From IMG/VR virus record IMGVR_UViG_3300028553_000005, positions 62,001-126,000 of that record: DNA of 64,000 bases. One strand, 5' to 3'. This stretch comes from a virus. The notes beneath the pieces were generated by a model, which saw only the letters and a list, made by a program, of their open reading frames with translations, was not told the origin of the DNA and did no database searches. This document shows, in pieces, positions 8,775-16,519 of this stretch. The position numbers and the translations under genes are program-made. The number at the start of each line of letters is the position of its first letter. Position 1 is the stretch's first letter.

Positions 8775-9550
8775 AATTTAATTACGGCATCTTTCGTTAT
8801 ATAAAACGGTATGTCCATTTTGTTTGACATATGTACCACTAGTGAACCCATTGGCATAAACATTTTAAATTCTGGTTTATTCCACACCGTGGATATCGTG
8901 TTACCTTCCCAATGATGTTCTTTTTCACCAATAATTAATAACTTATCAAAGTGTTCTTTATACTTTTTAAATATCTTGGCTTGAATCATAAATGATTCTT
9001 GTGTAAACCATGTGCTTCTATAATATCTATGCTGTGTAGGAACAACAAAACATGGCCTATAATATGTTTCATTATATGGATGACTTGGATGATAATATAG
9101 TTGATTGAAATCTTGTGGAAAAATACCTATTTCTAAACCAGTAACCGATGAAAGATATGTCCACGATTCAATCATTTCACCAATGGCACCTGAAAAATGT
9201 AGATAGTCATCTTCTACAATGTACACCAAATCATCATCAGGTAAATTGTAGATGTATTCGTAGGCTACTTGAACTGAGTGCCTAGATTTTTTCTTAGGTG
9301 ATAATCCTTCTTGATTTCTTGGTGGTAAAAAATTGATTGTGACGAAATCGTGTGGTTGAATCAGTTCTTTAAGTATGTCCTGAAATTCAGCAACAGAGTT
9401 ATCATCAATAATGTGTAATGATTTTTCTGGTATATTTTTGAGATTGGTGATAATTGAATTTAAACACCGAAGAATACATTCAGATTTATTTACTATTCTA
9501 TCGGACTGTAGAGAAGTTCTATTACAAGTCCTTAATACAACATGAATCAT
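8717..9550 (-). CDS. Glycosyltransferase, GT-A type (GT2-like)
   Basis: This 277-residue protein begins MIHVVLRTCNRTSL, the first strand of a GT-A fold, followed by an IIDDNS motif near residue 48 and the metal-binding YIVEDDYLHFSGA around residues 109-122. The later part has aromatic-rich segments and a HHWEGNTIST block. The acceptor is unknown. It overlaps the methyltransferase by 4 bases upstream and glf by 58 bases downstream, so it sits in one tightly coupled operon. A role in building a galactofuranose-containing glycan is plausible from context only. Confidence 0.72.
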   Translation of the reverse strand: MIHVVLRTCNRTSLQSDRIVNKSECILRCLNSIITNLKNIPEKSLHIIDDNSVAEFQDILKELIQPHDFVTINFLPPRNQEGLSPKKKSRHSVQVAYEYIYNLPDDDLVYIVEDDYLHFSGAIGEMIESWTYLSSVTGLEIGIFPQDFNQLYYHPSHPYNETYYRPCFVVPTQHRYYRSTWFTQESFMIQAKIFKKYKEHFDKLLIIGEKEHHWEGNTISTVWNKPEFKMFMPMGSLVVHMSNKMDIPFYITKDAVIKLWEENKTYWSLEQDSQVQL

Positions 9551-10128
9551 AATTTACGAACAGCAGATTGATAACCACTAGGTAACTCAAAAATTTCTAA
9601 TTTATCCCAATAACATTGCATGAAATTATCTACTGCCATTTTAGGCGAGTTGCATGGGTTGTTATCTTTTCTCCACACCATACTGTCATCAAATAACATT
9701 ACACCACCTTTATTCAACAATTCAAATCCTAAAACACAATCTTGTAATACACCTGGTGCTCGGTGATCTCCATCAACATAGATAAAATCGGCTTTGACAC
9801 CACGATTATATAAGTCAATCAATCCATCAAAAGATTTTTTATTAATAAACTCCACCACACCTTTAGGTTCAAATTCTTCTAAGTTACTTAAAAACATTTC
9901 TTTGGTCTGTGGTATATTTTTTTCAGGCAAGTCATCACTATTGTCGTATGGATCAATTGCGTAATGTTTATAATTTGAATTTTGTTGATGACAAATACCA
10001 GTTATGTTAAATGTGCTGTCACCTTCAAAACATCCTATTTCAATTGATACTTTTGGAAAGCCAATTGAACTTACAATGTGTTGAAAACTTCTAATTGTGT
10101 GGTCGTGGAATCTTACGGTTAATTTCAT
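9547..10128 (-). CDS. Class I SAM-dependent methyltransferase
   Basis: This 193-residue protein shows SAM-binding motif I at VSIEIGCFEGDST (27-39), an acidic second motif at HYAIDPYD, ADFIYVDGDH with the DGDH typical of the Methyltransf_24 type (about 115-123), and GGVMLFDDS. The length suits a single-domain enzyme. Members of this family often modify sugars or glycan ends. It overlaps its neighbours on both sides by 4 bases (ATGA), within the glycan cassette, so a glycan O-methylation role is likely but not proven. Confidence 0.78.
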   Translation of the reverse strand: MKLTVRFHDHTIRSFQHIVSSIGFPKVSIEIGCFEGDSTFNITGICHQQNSNYKHYAIDPYDNSDDLPEKNIPQTKEMFLSNLEEFEPKGVVEFINKKSFDGLIDLYNRGVKADFIYVDGDHRAPGVLQDCVLGFELLNKGGVMLFDDSMVWRKDNNPCNSPKMAVDNFMQCYWDKLEIFELPSGYQSAVRKL

Positions 10129-10841
10129 GTTTCTAATCTATCATTACGAATTGTTGAACGGCCTTCTAGAGGTCTGCCAAGTATGGTTGTTTTAAGATTA
10201 CCATCTTCTTCTCTTTCTTTAACATCATAGGCGTAGATACCCATCTGATAAATTGGAAATATATCGGCTCGAAGAATGATATCTAATGGCGCACAGATAC
10301 CAAATTTAATTACATGAGAAATCATATTTTTTGCCACAGCAGGATCAATGGCATATGCATGAGCCCTACAAATAAAATGATAGTTTGGTCCTTCTGATGC
10401 ATGAGTAGGTGTTGGTAGAACTGGCCAACCACCGTTGACCTGTTCATTATTACCTAGATATGCGATTGAATTAAATACGGCATGCTTGAGATATGGTTGA
10501 ACCATAATCGAATCATGTTCTAAAATAACAATTGGTTGGTCTATCTCAACACACTTAGCCCACAAAGAAATATGGGACAATGCACAAGCCACTTCACCTC
10601 TCGTCAAGTAATGATCTGTGATTTTCATCATTTTCATTACTGAACTATTTTTAGAATGTTCCGGCTCTTTGATGCGCCGAGAATAACCATCATACGCATC
10701 CCAATACTCGTAAGGCATTTTTACTTGATTACAAGATTCGGCACATCGTAAGGCCACATCTTCAGATTTTTTATTATCTTTAACCCGAATGATGTAAGCC
10801 TTATCTACATCCATATTATACGAAAAAAACAAAGAATTCAT
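10125..10841 (-). CDS. Glycosyltransferase family 25-like (LPS-type)
   Basis: The 238-residue protein starts with a DVDKAYIIRVKD strand, has the WDAYDGY segment, and the family-typical TRGEVACALSHISLWAKCVE (80-99) followed by PIVILEHDSIM (103-113). GT25 enzymes transfer galactose or related sugars to LPS or to hydroxylysine of collagen. The usual EDD metal motif reads EHD here, a conserved-position change that may alter activity. It is the third gene of the cassette and overlaps the methyltransferase by 4 bases. Confidence 0.75.
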   Translation of the reverse strand: MNSLFFSYNMDVDKAYIIRVKDNKKSEDVALRCAESCNQVKMPYEYWDAYDGYSRRIKEPEHSKNSSVMKMMKITDHYLTRGEVACALSHISLWAKCVEIDQPIVILEHDSIMVQPYLKHAVFNSIAYLGNNEQVNGGWPVLPTPTHASEGPNYHFICRAHAYAIDPAVAKNMISHVIKFGICAPLDIILRADIFPIYQMGIYAYDVKEREEDGNLKTTILGRPLEGRSTIRNDRLET

Positions 10842-10858
10842 AACAAACTTTCAAAAAA

Positions 10859-11281
10859 TTACATTAGTGCGTCAACATCCTCATGTGTAGCGGCTGCATT
10901 AACTTGAATAACACGAGCATCTCTAGTTGACTTGGCGGCTTCAATTTCAGCTTCAAGTGTGGAGATTTGGTCAGCAAACTCTGGTATATTACGCTTCATT
11001 TGCAATTGGTTTTCTAAACGAATTACTTCAAAATTGGCTTGACCAATTAAAGAACCTTTACGCTCATCAACTGACAACTCACGCTTACCCCAAACAATCT
11101 CAATTGGATTTTTGGTAATATCAAATGTATGTGTTGTAAGAATTTCACGGTTAGGTGTGAGGTCTGGAGTAATCTCTACGGCTGCACTCCAACCGGATTG
11201 ACCTTCTGGTGCTGGTGTATCCCAGCAATCTGTTACCTTACCATTCTGAACTCGAACATTATAACCTGATCTTGTTGGCAT
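10859..11281 (-). CDS. Small conserved phage protein of unknown function
   Basis: The 140-residue product is not recognised as an enzyme. Residues 1-55 are beta-like with VRVQNGKVTDCWDTPAPEGQSGW, and residues 85-130 are charged and Ala/Glu-rich, probably a coiled coil. The layout (short beta head with a helical tail) recalls small fibre-associated or fibre-assembly proteins of phages, but no specific family can be shown. It has a good ribosome site (AGGAGATAG) and lies between the sulfotransferase fusion and the GT25 gene. Confidence 0.6.
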   Translation of the reverse strand: MPTRSGYNVRVQNGKVTDCWDTPAPEGQSGWSAAVEITPDLTPNREILTTHTFDITKNPIEIVWGKRELSVDERKGSLIGQANFEVIRLENQLQMKRNIPEFADQISTLEAEIEAAKSTRDARVIQVNAAATHEDVDALM

Positions 11282-11293
11282 TACTATCTCCTA

Positions 11294-13054
11294 TTACTTT
11301 TTAAAATTTTGTAAATCGACTTTGATCTGATCAAATGGAGCAGACCATTCTCCAAATACTTCTTGGCGATACAGCTTCACCGAATCATACCAGACTGTTG
11401 TGTTTCCTGGTGGAGCCCACAAATAGTAAGGCAATTTAGGTACTACAATCCATGTTGGTATTCCCATGGCACCACAGAGATGTGCAACAGAGGTACATGA
11501 TGTGATAATTAAATCACATGATGCAGCCGCTATTCGTGTTTCTTCCCAATGACCTAGTGGTACTTCTTTTACCCAATATGGTTTGTATTGAGAACCCTCA
11601 TCTCGTTGCAGTGATATAAATTCTGCATCAACATCTTCTAAGGCATCAAATAGTTTTGTTGGTGGGAATATCCGATGTTGTTCATGTTCGAACTGTGGAT
11701 TACCTTGCCACCGTAGACCGATTCTCAAACCTTTATGTGGTTCTACTAATGGTTTATTTATGTATGGTTTTCCTGATATGTCCTTGTATTCGTAACCAAG
11801 AATGGGTATCGTGGACATGGATGGTGCCCAATAATCATGTACAATACCATATACAGCATCACTCTGGCAGACCGCCACGACTCCTTCTATATCACGGAAT
11901 AGTGTCGCCAACGAACCGGAACACGCCACAATCACTTCTCCAGCAATCTTTGCAATATCCCTTGCGTAACGAACTCCGTGTATCTGGTCACCTAATCCAC
12001 CTTCTAGATTTAATAATACGGTACCTTTTGATTTGCCGTCCCACATTGGCATTGGTGATTTTGGTGGTTCATTACCAAACACTCCTTCGTCACGACCACG
12101 GAACAATAGTTTTTCACCTTCTAAAAGTTTACCATGTTGCATGAGATACCAACCACGATTAAAAGCGGCACGATTATTCCATGGTTCTTCTTTCTCTAAT
12201 TTCTGTGCTATCTTCCAACCTTCTTCAAAGTTACCCATTAGACCAGCAGCCAACTGTAAATCAAGGTCGTGAATAGGTTTATTGGCAACTTTTTCTCCTA
12301 ACCAAAATCTTGGTTGTACGAATTCATAATAACGATGCTTCAATACATCTTTAGAATCTTCTTTGTGTTGATAACCTAATTTTGGTTTAACATCATGAAG
12401 GCCTTTTACTTCCCAAATTTCTTCATCTTTTTCTTGTAGATTGGTACCATCAATGGCATTTAAATCATATTCAAAATCTGGTAATTCTAAAAACTCATGA
12501 ACTCGTTTTAATTCTTTTTGTGGATCATTCATCAGATCATCATAGTCAATAATTAAAAAACATTCAGGTGCAAATGAATATCCTTTTTCAAATGTTTGAT
12601 ATGATTCTTTGAGGTGTTTAATCAGGTCATCTTTGAGTAAAAAATGATCCAAATTTTTTGGTTTAGCCACACGAACAAAAGAAGCGGCACAATCTTCTAC
12701 ATTACGAACTGTGGCAATAATTTTAGGTTTATGTCCAAGAACTTTAGACATGGTACGCATGTTCGTATCATCAGCCCAACCTCTAGCTTTATCAAGAATG
12801 ATGGGTTTATCAATGTCATGATATTGAGTTTTACAGATGTTATTTAAAACATGCTGAATCTTTTCTTCTTCCTTTTTCTGATCCGTTTGAGCTCTAGTGG
12901 TCAAACTATCAGCCCATGCTCTTAGAGTACCTACTAGGGTATCTAAAAGATTAGAAGTGGATGTGGCATGAATGCTTGGATTTTGGCTAAGAATAGCAGC
13001 CAATACTGTTGAACCAGAACGTGGAAGTCCTGAAAGAAAATATATGTTTTTCAC
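11294..13054 (-). CDS. Sulfotransferase fused to TPR and GT-B glycosyltransferase
   Basis: The 586-residue protein starts at GTG. Residues 1-230 form a sulfotransferase: PAPS 5'-phosphosulfate loop GLPRSGST at 9-16, 3'-phosphate motif VRNVEDCAASF with Arg117 and Ser125, and the LIIDYDDLMNDP segment. Residues 265-320 are TPR-like helices (NNRAAFNRGWYLMQHGK). Residues 340-586 resemble GT9/heptosyltransferase or SPINDLY-type GT-B enzymes: LLNLEGGLGDQIHGVRYA, GLRIGLRWQGN, SLQRDEG, and CDLIITSCTSVAHLCGAMGIPTW. It probably both adds sugar and sulfate to a polymer or protein. It is the first gene of the cassette, behind a sigma70-like promoter. Confidence 0.82.
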   Translation of the reverse strand: MKNIYFLSGLPRSGSTVLAAILSQNPSIHATSTSNLLDTLVGTLRAWADSLTTRAQTDQKKEEEKIQHVLNNICKTQYHDIDKPIILDKARGWADDTNMRTMSKVLGHKPKIIATVRNVEDCAASFVRVAKPKNLDHFLLKDDLIKHLKESYQTFEKGYSFAPECFLIIDYDDLMNDPQKELKRVHEFLELPDFEYDLNAIDGTNLQEKDEEIWEVKGLHDVKPKLGYQHKEDSKDVLKHRYYEFVQPRFWLGEKVANKPIHDLDLQLAAGLMGNFEEGWKIAQKLEKEEPWNNRAAFNRGWYLMQHGKLLEGEKLLFRGRDEGVFGNEPPKSPMPMWDGKSKGTVLLNLEGGLGDQIHGVRYARDIAKIAGEVIVACSGSLATLFRDIEGVVAVCQSDAVYGIVHDYWAPSMSTIPILGYEYKDISGKPYINKPLVEPHKGLRIGLRWQGNPQFEHEQHRIFPPTKLFDALEDVDAEFISLQRDEGSQYKPYWVKEVPLGHWEETRIAAASCDLIITSCTSVAHLCGAMGIPTWIVVPKLPYYLWAPPGNTTVWYDSVKLYRQEVFGEWSAPFDQIKVDLQNFKK

Positions 13055-13086
13055 TGGTAAAACCTTTCAAATAATTAATTCACACT

Positions 13087-13115
13087 ATTATATATGATAC
13101 TTGGATTGATGGCAA
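13087..13115 (-). promoter_or_regulatory. Sigma70-like promoter for the glycan/sulfation cassette
   Basis: On the minus strand TTGCCA (13115-13110) is followed after exactly 17 bases by TATAAT (13092-13087), 5/6 and 6/6 matches to the consensus. It is 33 bases before the GTG start at 13054, inside a 94-bp intergenic gap. No TATAAATA box is present in this gap. It suggests host-polymerase, possibly early, expression of the cassette. Confidence 0.6.
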
Positions 13116-13148
13116 TGTTGTTAAGGTATTTTACAATATCATGTGGAA

Positions 13149-14957
13149 CTATGATAATTTGGCAAACCCGGCGTAAGGCCCCATACTAACTAAAGTCCAA
13201 TTTGTTGCTGATCCTACTTGTATTGGACTGGATCGGGTAACTTTATCATTTCTTCCTAATTGGCCATAATTATTTTGTCCCCAAGACCACAATGTGCCAT
13301 CTGTTTTGGTGGCCGTAAAACTATACGCACCTCCACTAATTAAACTCCAATTTGTTTCTGTTCCTACTTGTGTTGGACTGGATCTATAAACACCTCGATT
13401 ATTGTGTCCTAATTGGCCAAAATCATTTTTTCCCCATGTCCATAAAGTACCATCAGTTTTAGTAGCTGCTTGTATAGGACCGGGTGCACCGATAACAAAA
13501 TTATTTAAACTCCAATTGGTATTTGCTCCAATTTGTACTGGACTCGACCTACGAACTGTATCATTTCTTCCTAATTGGCCATTGTTATTATATCCCCAAC
13601 TCCATAGTGTGCCATTAGTTTTGGTGGCTATAGTATAATTATCTCCGAGTTTTGCTTGACTCCAAGTTGTATCTGATCCTACTTGTATTGGACTGGATCG
13701 GGTAACTCTATCATTTCTTCCTAATTGGCCTTCTTCGTTAATTCCCCACATCCATAAAGTACCATCAGTTTTGGTGGCCGATACAACTCCCACTCGACCA
13801 ACACCTATTTTACTCCAAGTAGTTCCTGATACTTGAACTGGACTAGATCGGTTAACTCTATCATTGCGGCCATGTTGACCAGAATCATTTTGTCCCCATG
13901 TCCATAAAGTACCATCGGTTTTGATAGCTGCAAAGAAATAGGGGCTGATACTTATCAATGACCAATTGGTATTTGTTCCAATTTGTACAGGACTGGATCT
14001 ATTGACTCGATCATTATGTCCTAATTGACCATTACTATTATTTCCCCATGACCATAGGGTACCATCAGTTTTGGTGGCCAACACAGAATACCTTGCCGTA
14101 CTTATTTGATTCCAATTTGTATCTGTTCCTACTTGTGTTGGACTGGATTTAGAAGAAGAACCAATATTTAATCCATCTTCTCCATTCCCAGAATGAAAAC
14201 CCCACACATATAATCCTGGCGCTGGACCTATCGTTACCGTCAAACTAAATGTACGACTTGCATCTTGATTTTCAACGTCAGTTGCTTTCACATCGAATGT
14301 GTAAGTTGTTTGTGTACCAATTGTTACAATACCAGAAAATAATCCGTTAGCGGCCAATGTAGTACCAGCAGGTAGCGATGTGGTGTTTGCATAAGTTATT
14401 GATGAATCGGAGTTTGCGCTCAGATTAACAGAAAAAGATGTATTGGCATTTTGGTTACTTAATGTTGCACCGGTGCTCCATGCTGGGAATGAACTTGTTG
14501 TCAATCCATTAATTCGAATACCTGTACCTCCATTACTGTTAACGACATATACAGGATATGAAGCCGCTGTGAGTGCTGGAACTTGTGCTCTGAGTGTTGT
14601 TGAATTTACAAAAGATACCGCAGGAGCCGCAGTTGATCCAAATACCACAGTTGAACTATTGGTAAATCCTGATCCAGTAATAACAACATATCCACCAGTA
14701 GTATTGGCTGCCGTATCATCTAAAATATTATAAGATGAATCTGCAATTTGAATTGTAGTAATTAGTGGAGATGCTGAGTTTGCCAGTATGGCTGCATTGG
14801 TATTTGCAGTTGCAAAAGCAGCAGCTGCCACAGCAGTAGCAATAGTTGCAAGAGTGTTTGCATTAGTTGCAGTAGCTAAACCACTTGCAACAGATGAATC
14901 AAGTTTATCTGAAGTAATTGATGATGCGAGGATATTGTTTGCTGTTATTTTTGCCAT
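13149..14957 (-). CDS. RCC1-repeat beta-propeller adhesin B
   Basis: The 602-residue protein has an Ala/Asn-rich N-terminal stalk (1-64), an IPT/TIG-like domain (65-155), a putative-Ig domain with LPAGTTLAANGLFSGIV (157-242), and seven RCC1 repeats (about 247-602). The Ig pair is nearly identical in wording to that of adhesin C at 16520. Repeat 1 starts at LYVWG and the last ends at the C-terminus, which would close the propeller. Two repeats share a 58-bp DNA stretch with a single mismatch. It is last of a run of three RCC1 genes and is followed by the glycan cassette. Confidence 0.82.
   Translation of the reverse strand: MAKITANNILASSITSDKLDSSVASGLATATNANTLATIATAVAAAAFATANTNAAILANSASPLITTIQIADSSYNILDDTAANTTGGYVVITGSGFTNSSTVVFGSTAAPAVSFVNSTTLRAQVPALTAASYPVYVVNSNGGTGIRINGLTTSSFPAWSTGATLSNQNANTSFSVNLSANSDSSITYANTTSLPAGTTLAANGLFSGIVTIGTQTTYTFDVKATDVENQDASRTFSLTVTIGPAPGLYVWGFHSGNGEDGLNIGSSSKSSPTQVGTDTNWNQISTARYSVLATKTDGTLWSWGNNSNGQLGHNDRVNRSSPVQIGTNTNWSLISISPYFFAAIKTDGTLWTWGQNDSGQHGRNDRVNRSSPVQVSGTTWSKIGVGRVGVVSATKTDGTLWMWGINEEGQLGRNDRVTRSSPIQVGSDTTWSQAKLGDNYTIATKTNGTLWSWGYNNNGQLGRNDTVRRSSPVQIGANTNWSLNNFVIGAPGPIQAATKTDGTLWTWGKNDFGQLGHNNRGVYRSSPTQVGTETNWSLISGGAYSFTATKTDGTLWSWGQNNYGQLGRNDKVTRSSPIQVGSATNWTLVSMGPYAGFAKLS
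13208..13265. repeat. 58-bp intragenic repeat, copy 1 (RCC1 blade)
   Basis: It matches 13673-13730 with one mismatch (13243 against 13708). Both copies encode the VTRSSPIQVGS type part of an RCC1 blade. Confidence 0.85.
13673..13730. repeat. 58-bp intragenic repeat, copy 2 (RCC1 blade)
   Basis: Partner of 13208-13265, 465 bp away in the same orientation and reading frame. Recombination between the copies would remove whole blades in frame. Confidence 0.85.
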
Positions 14958-14962
14958 GTAAT

Positions 14963-16513
14963 TTATGCATTTCTTTTTGCGATTGATGAGTAGTGTCCAG
15001 CATATACTTCACTCCAATCTGTTGCTGTTCCAATTTGAACAGGACTGGATCTGTTATTTATATCGTTTTGTCCTAATTGACCATTACCGTTATTTCCCCA
15101 AGACCATAGTGTGCCGTTAGATTTTAATGCCGTTACTCCATGATAATCACACACGGCATTTAACCAAGTTGTTTCTACTCCAACTTGAACTGGACTGGAT
15201 CTCTGAATTGAATCATTTAAACCTAATGATCCATATTCGGTATTATTCCATCCCCAAGTCCATAGTGTGCCATCAGTTTTAATACCTACAGAATTTCTTG
15301 ATGTTGAAATTGTATTCCAAGTACCTGTACCTATTTGTACCGGACTGGACCTATTAATTTTGTTATTTAATCCAAGTTCGCCTAAAGAATTTGATCCCCA
15401 TACCCATAGTGTACCATCTGTTTTAATAGCTGCAGGATAGGCCGTATCACAAGGACTTTCGGAGAATTTTAACCAATTTGTTAACGCACCAATTTGGACC
15501 GGAGAGGACCTATCAATTGTCGAATTGTTGCCAATTGCATATCCTGGACCCCAAGCCCATGCCGTGCCATCGGTTTTAATAGCATAAAGATTGTATGCTG
15601 CAGTTTTAATTTGAGCCCAATTTGTCATTGTGCCAACTTGAGTTGGACTGGACCTATCGGTTATACTATTTAATCCTAAAGCGCCATAATTACCATAACC
15701 CCATGTCCACAATGTACCATCAGTTTTAATGCCTGCAGAAAAATAATAACCAATGCTTATGGAAGACCAATTTCCTGTACCAATTTGAGTTGGACTGGAC
15801 CTATTAATTATATCATTTAATCCTAAGTTACCACGAAAATTTCGACCCATCGCCCACAAAGTTTTTGTTGGTGATTTTCCTTTTAAAAGTAATGTATGTG
15901 CAGCTCCACTAGTAGCGTTTGACCACAAATAAGCTTCACCAATTTGAACAGGACTGGACCTAGCAATTGCATCATTTGTGCCTAATTGTCCAAAAAAATT
16001 TTCTCCCCATCCCCATAGATTAGACAATTGACTACCAGGAAAATCACTTGTTATTAAACCTCTTGGTCGAATTGCAGTACCGCCACTACTATTCACCACA
16101 TATACAGGATAAGTTCCTGATGAGATGGCTGGAATCTGTGCTCTAAGTGTGGATGAATTCACCAATGTGGTTGTTAATGCGGTGTTACTGGATCCAACCA
16201 CAACAATTGCGCCGGATTGAAAATTGGAACCTGTAATTTGTAAGTATGCACCGGTGGTATTGGCTTCGGCAATATTTAGAACATTATAAGATGAATCTGT
16301 AACTGATACTACATTAATTGTTGGAGGCAAAGCGGCAAGCTCTTGAGTTTGTAATGTAACAAATGTATTAACTGCTTGTGCGGCCACATTGGCAGCAATT
16401 GCCAAATCATTAGCAATACCTGCGGCATTAAATGTGTTTGCTACACCAGAATCAAATACAAAAGACTTGATTGAGTTGTTTGCAATATTAATCGCACGGA
16501 CATATTGAGTCAT
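14963..16513 (-). CDS. RCC1-repeat beta-propeller adhesin D (one Ig domain)
   Basis: The 516-residue protein has an N-terminal anchor (1-58), one IPT/TIG-like domain (about 60-155, with LNIAEANTTGAYLQITGSNF), and then seven RCC1 repeats (about 162-516). It lacks the second Ig domain found in its neighbours. The second blade is degenerate (TLWAMG, preceded by LLLKGKSPTK instead of the usual IKTDG), and the fourth has AWAWG. It lies 5 bases from the RCC1 gene downstream and 6 bases from the one upstream, as part of a three-gene tandem array that arose by duplication. Confidence 0.82.
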   Translation of the reverse strand: MTQYVRAINIANNSIKSFVFDSGVANTFNAAGIANDLAIAANVAAQAVNTFVTLQTQELAALPPTINVVSVTDSSYNVLNIAEANTTGAYLQITGSNFQSGAIVVVGSSNTALTTTLVNSSTLRAQIPAISSGTYPVYVVNSSGGTAIRPRGLITSDFPGSQLSNLWGWGENFFGQLGTNDAIARSSPVQIGEAYLWSNATSGAAHTLLLKGKSPTKTLWAMGRNFRGNLGLNDIINRSSPTQIGTGNWSSISIGYYFSAGIKTDGTLWTWGYGNYGALGLNSITDRSSPTQVGTMTNWAQIKTAAYNLYAIKTDGTAWAWGPGYAIGNNSTIDRSSPVQIGALTNWLKFSESPCDTAYPAAIKTDGTLWVWGSNSLGELGLNNKINRSSPVQIGTGTWNTISTSRNSVGIKTDGTLWTWGWNNTEYGSLGLNDSIQRSSPVQVGVETTWLNAVCDYHGVTALKSNGTLWSWGNNGNGQLGQNDINNRSSPVQIGTATDWSEVYAGHYSSIAKRNA

Positions 16514-16519
16514 TTGAAA

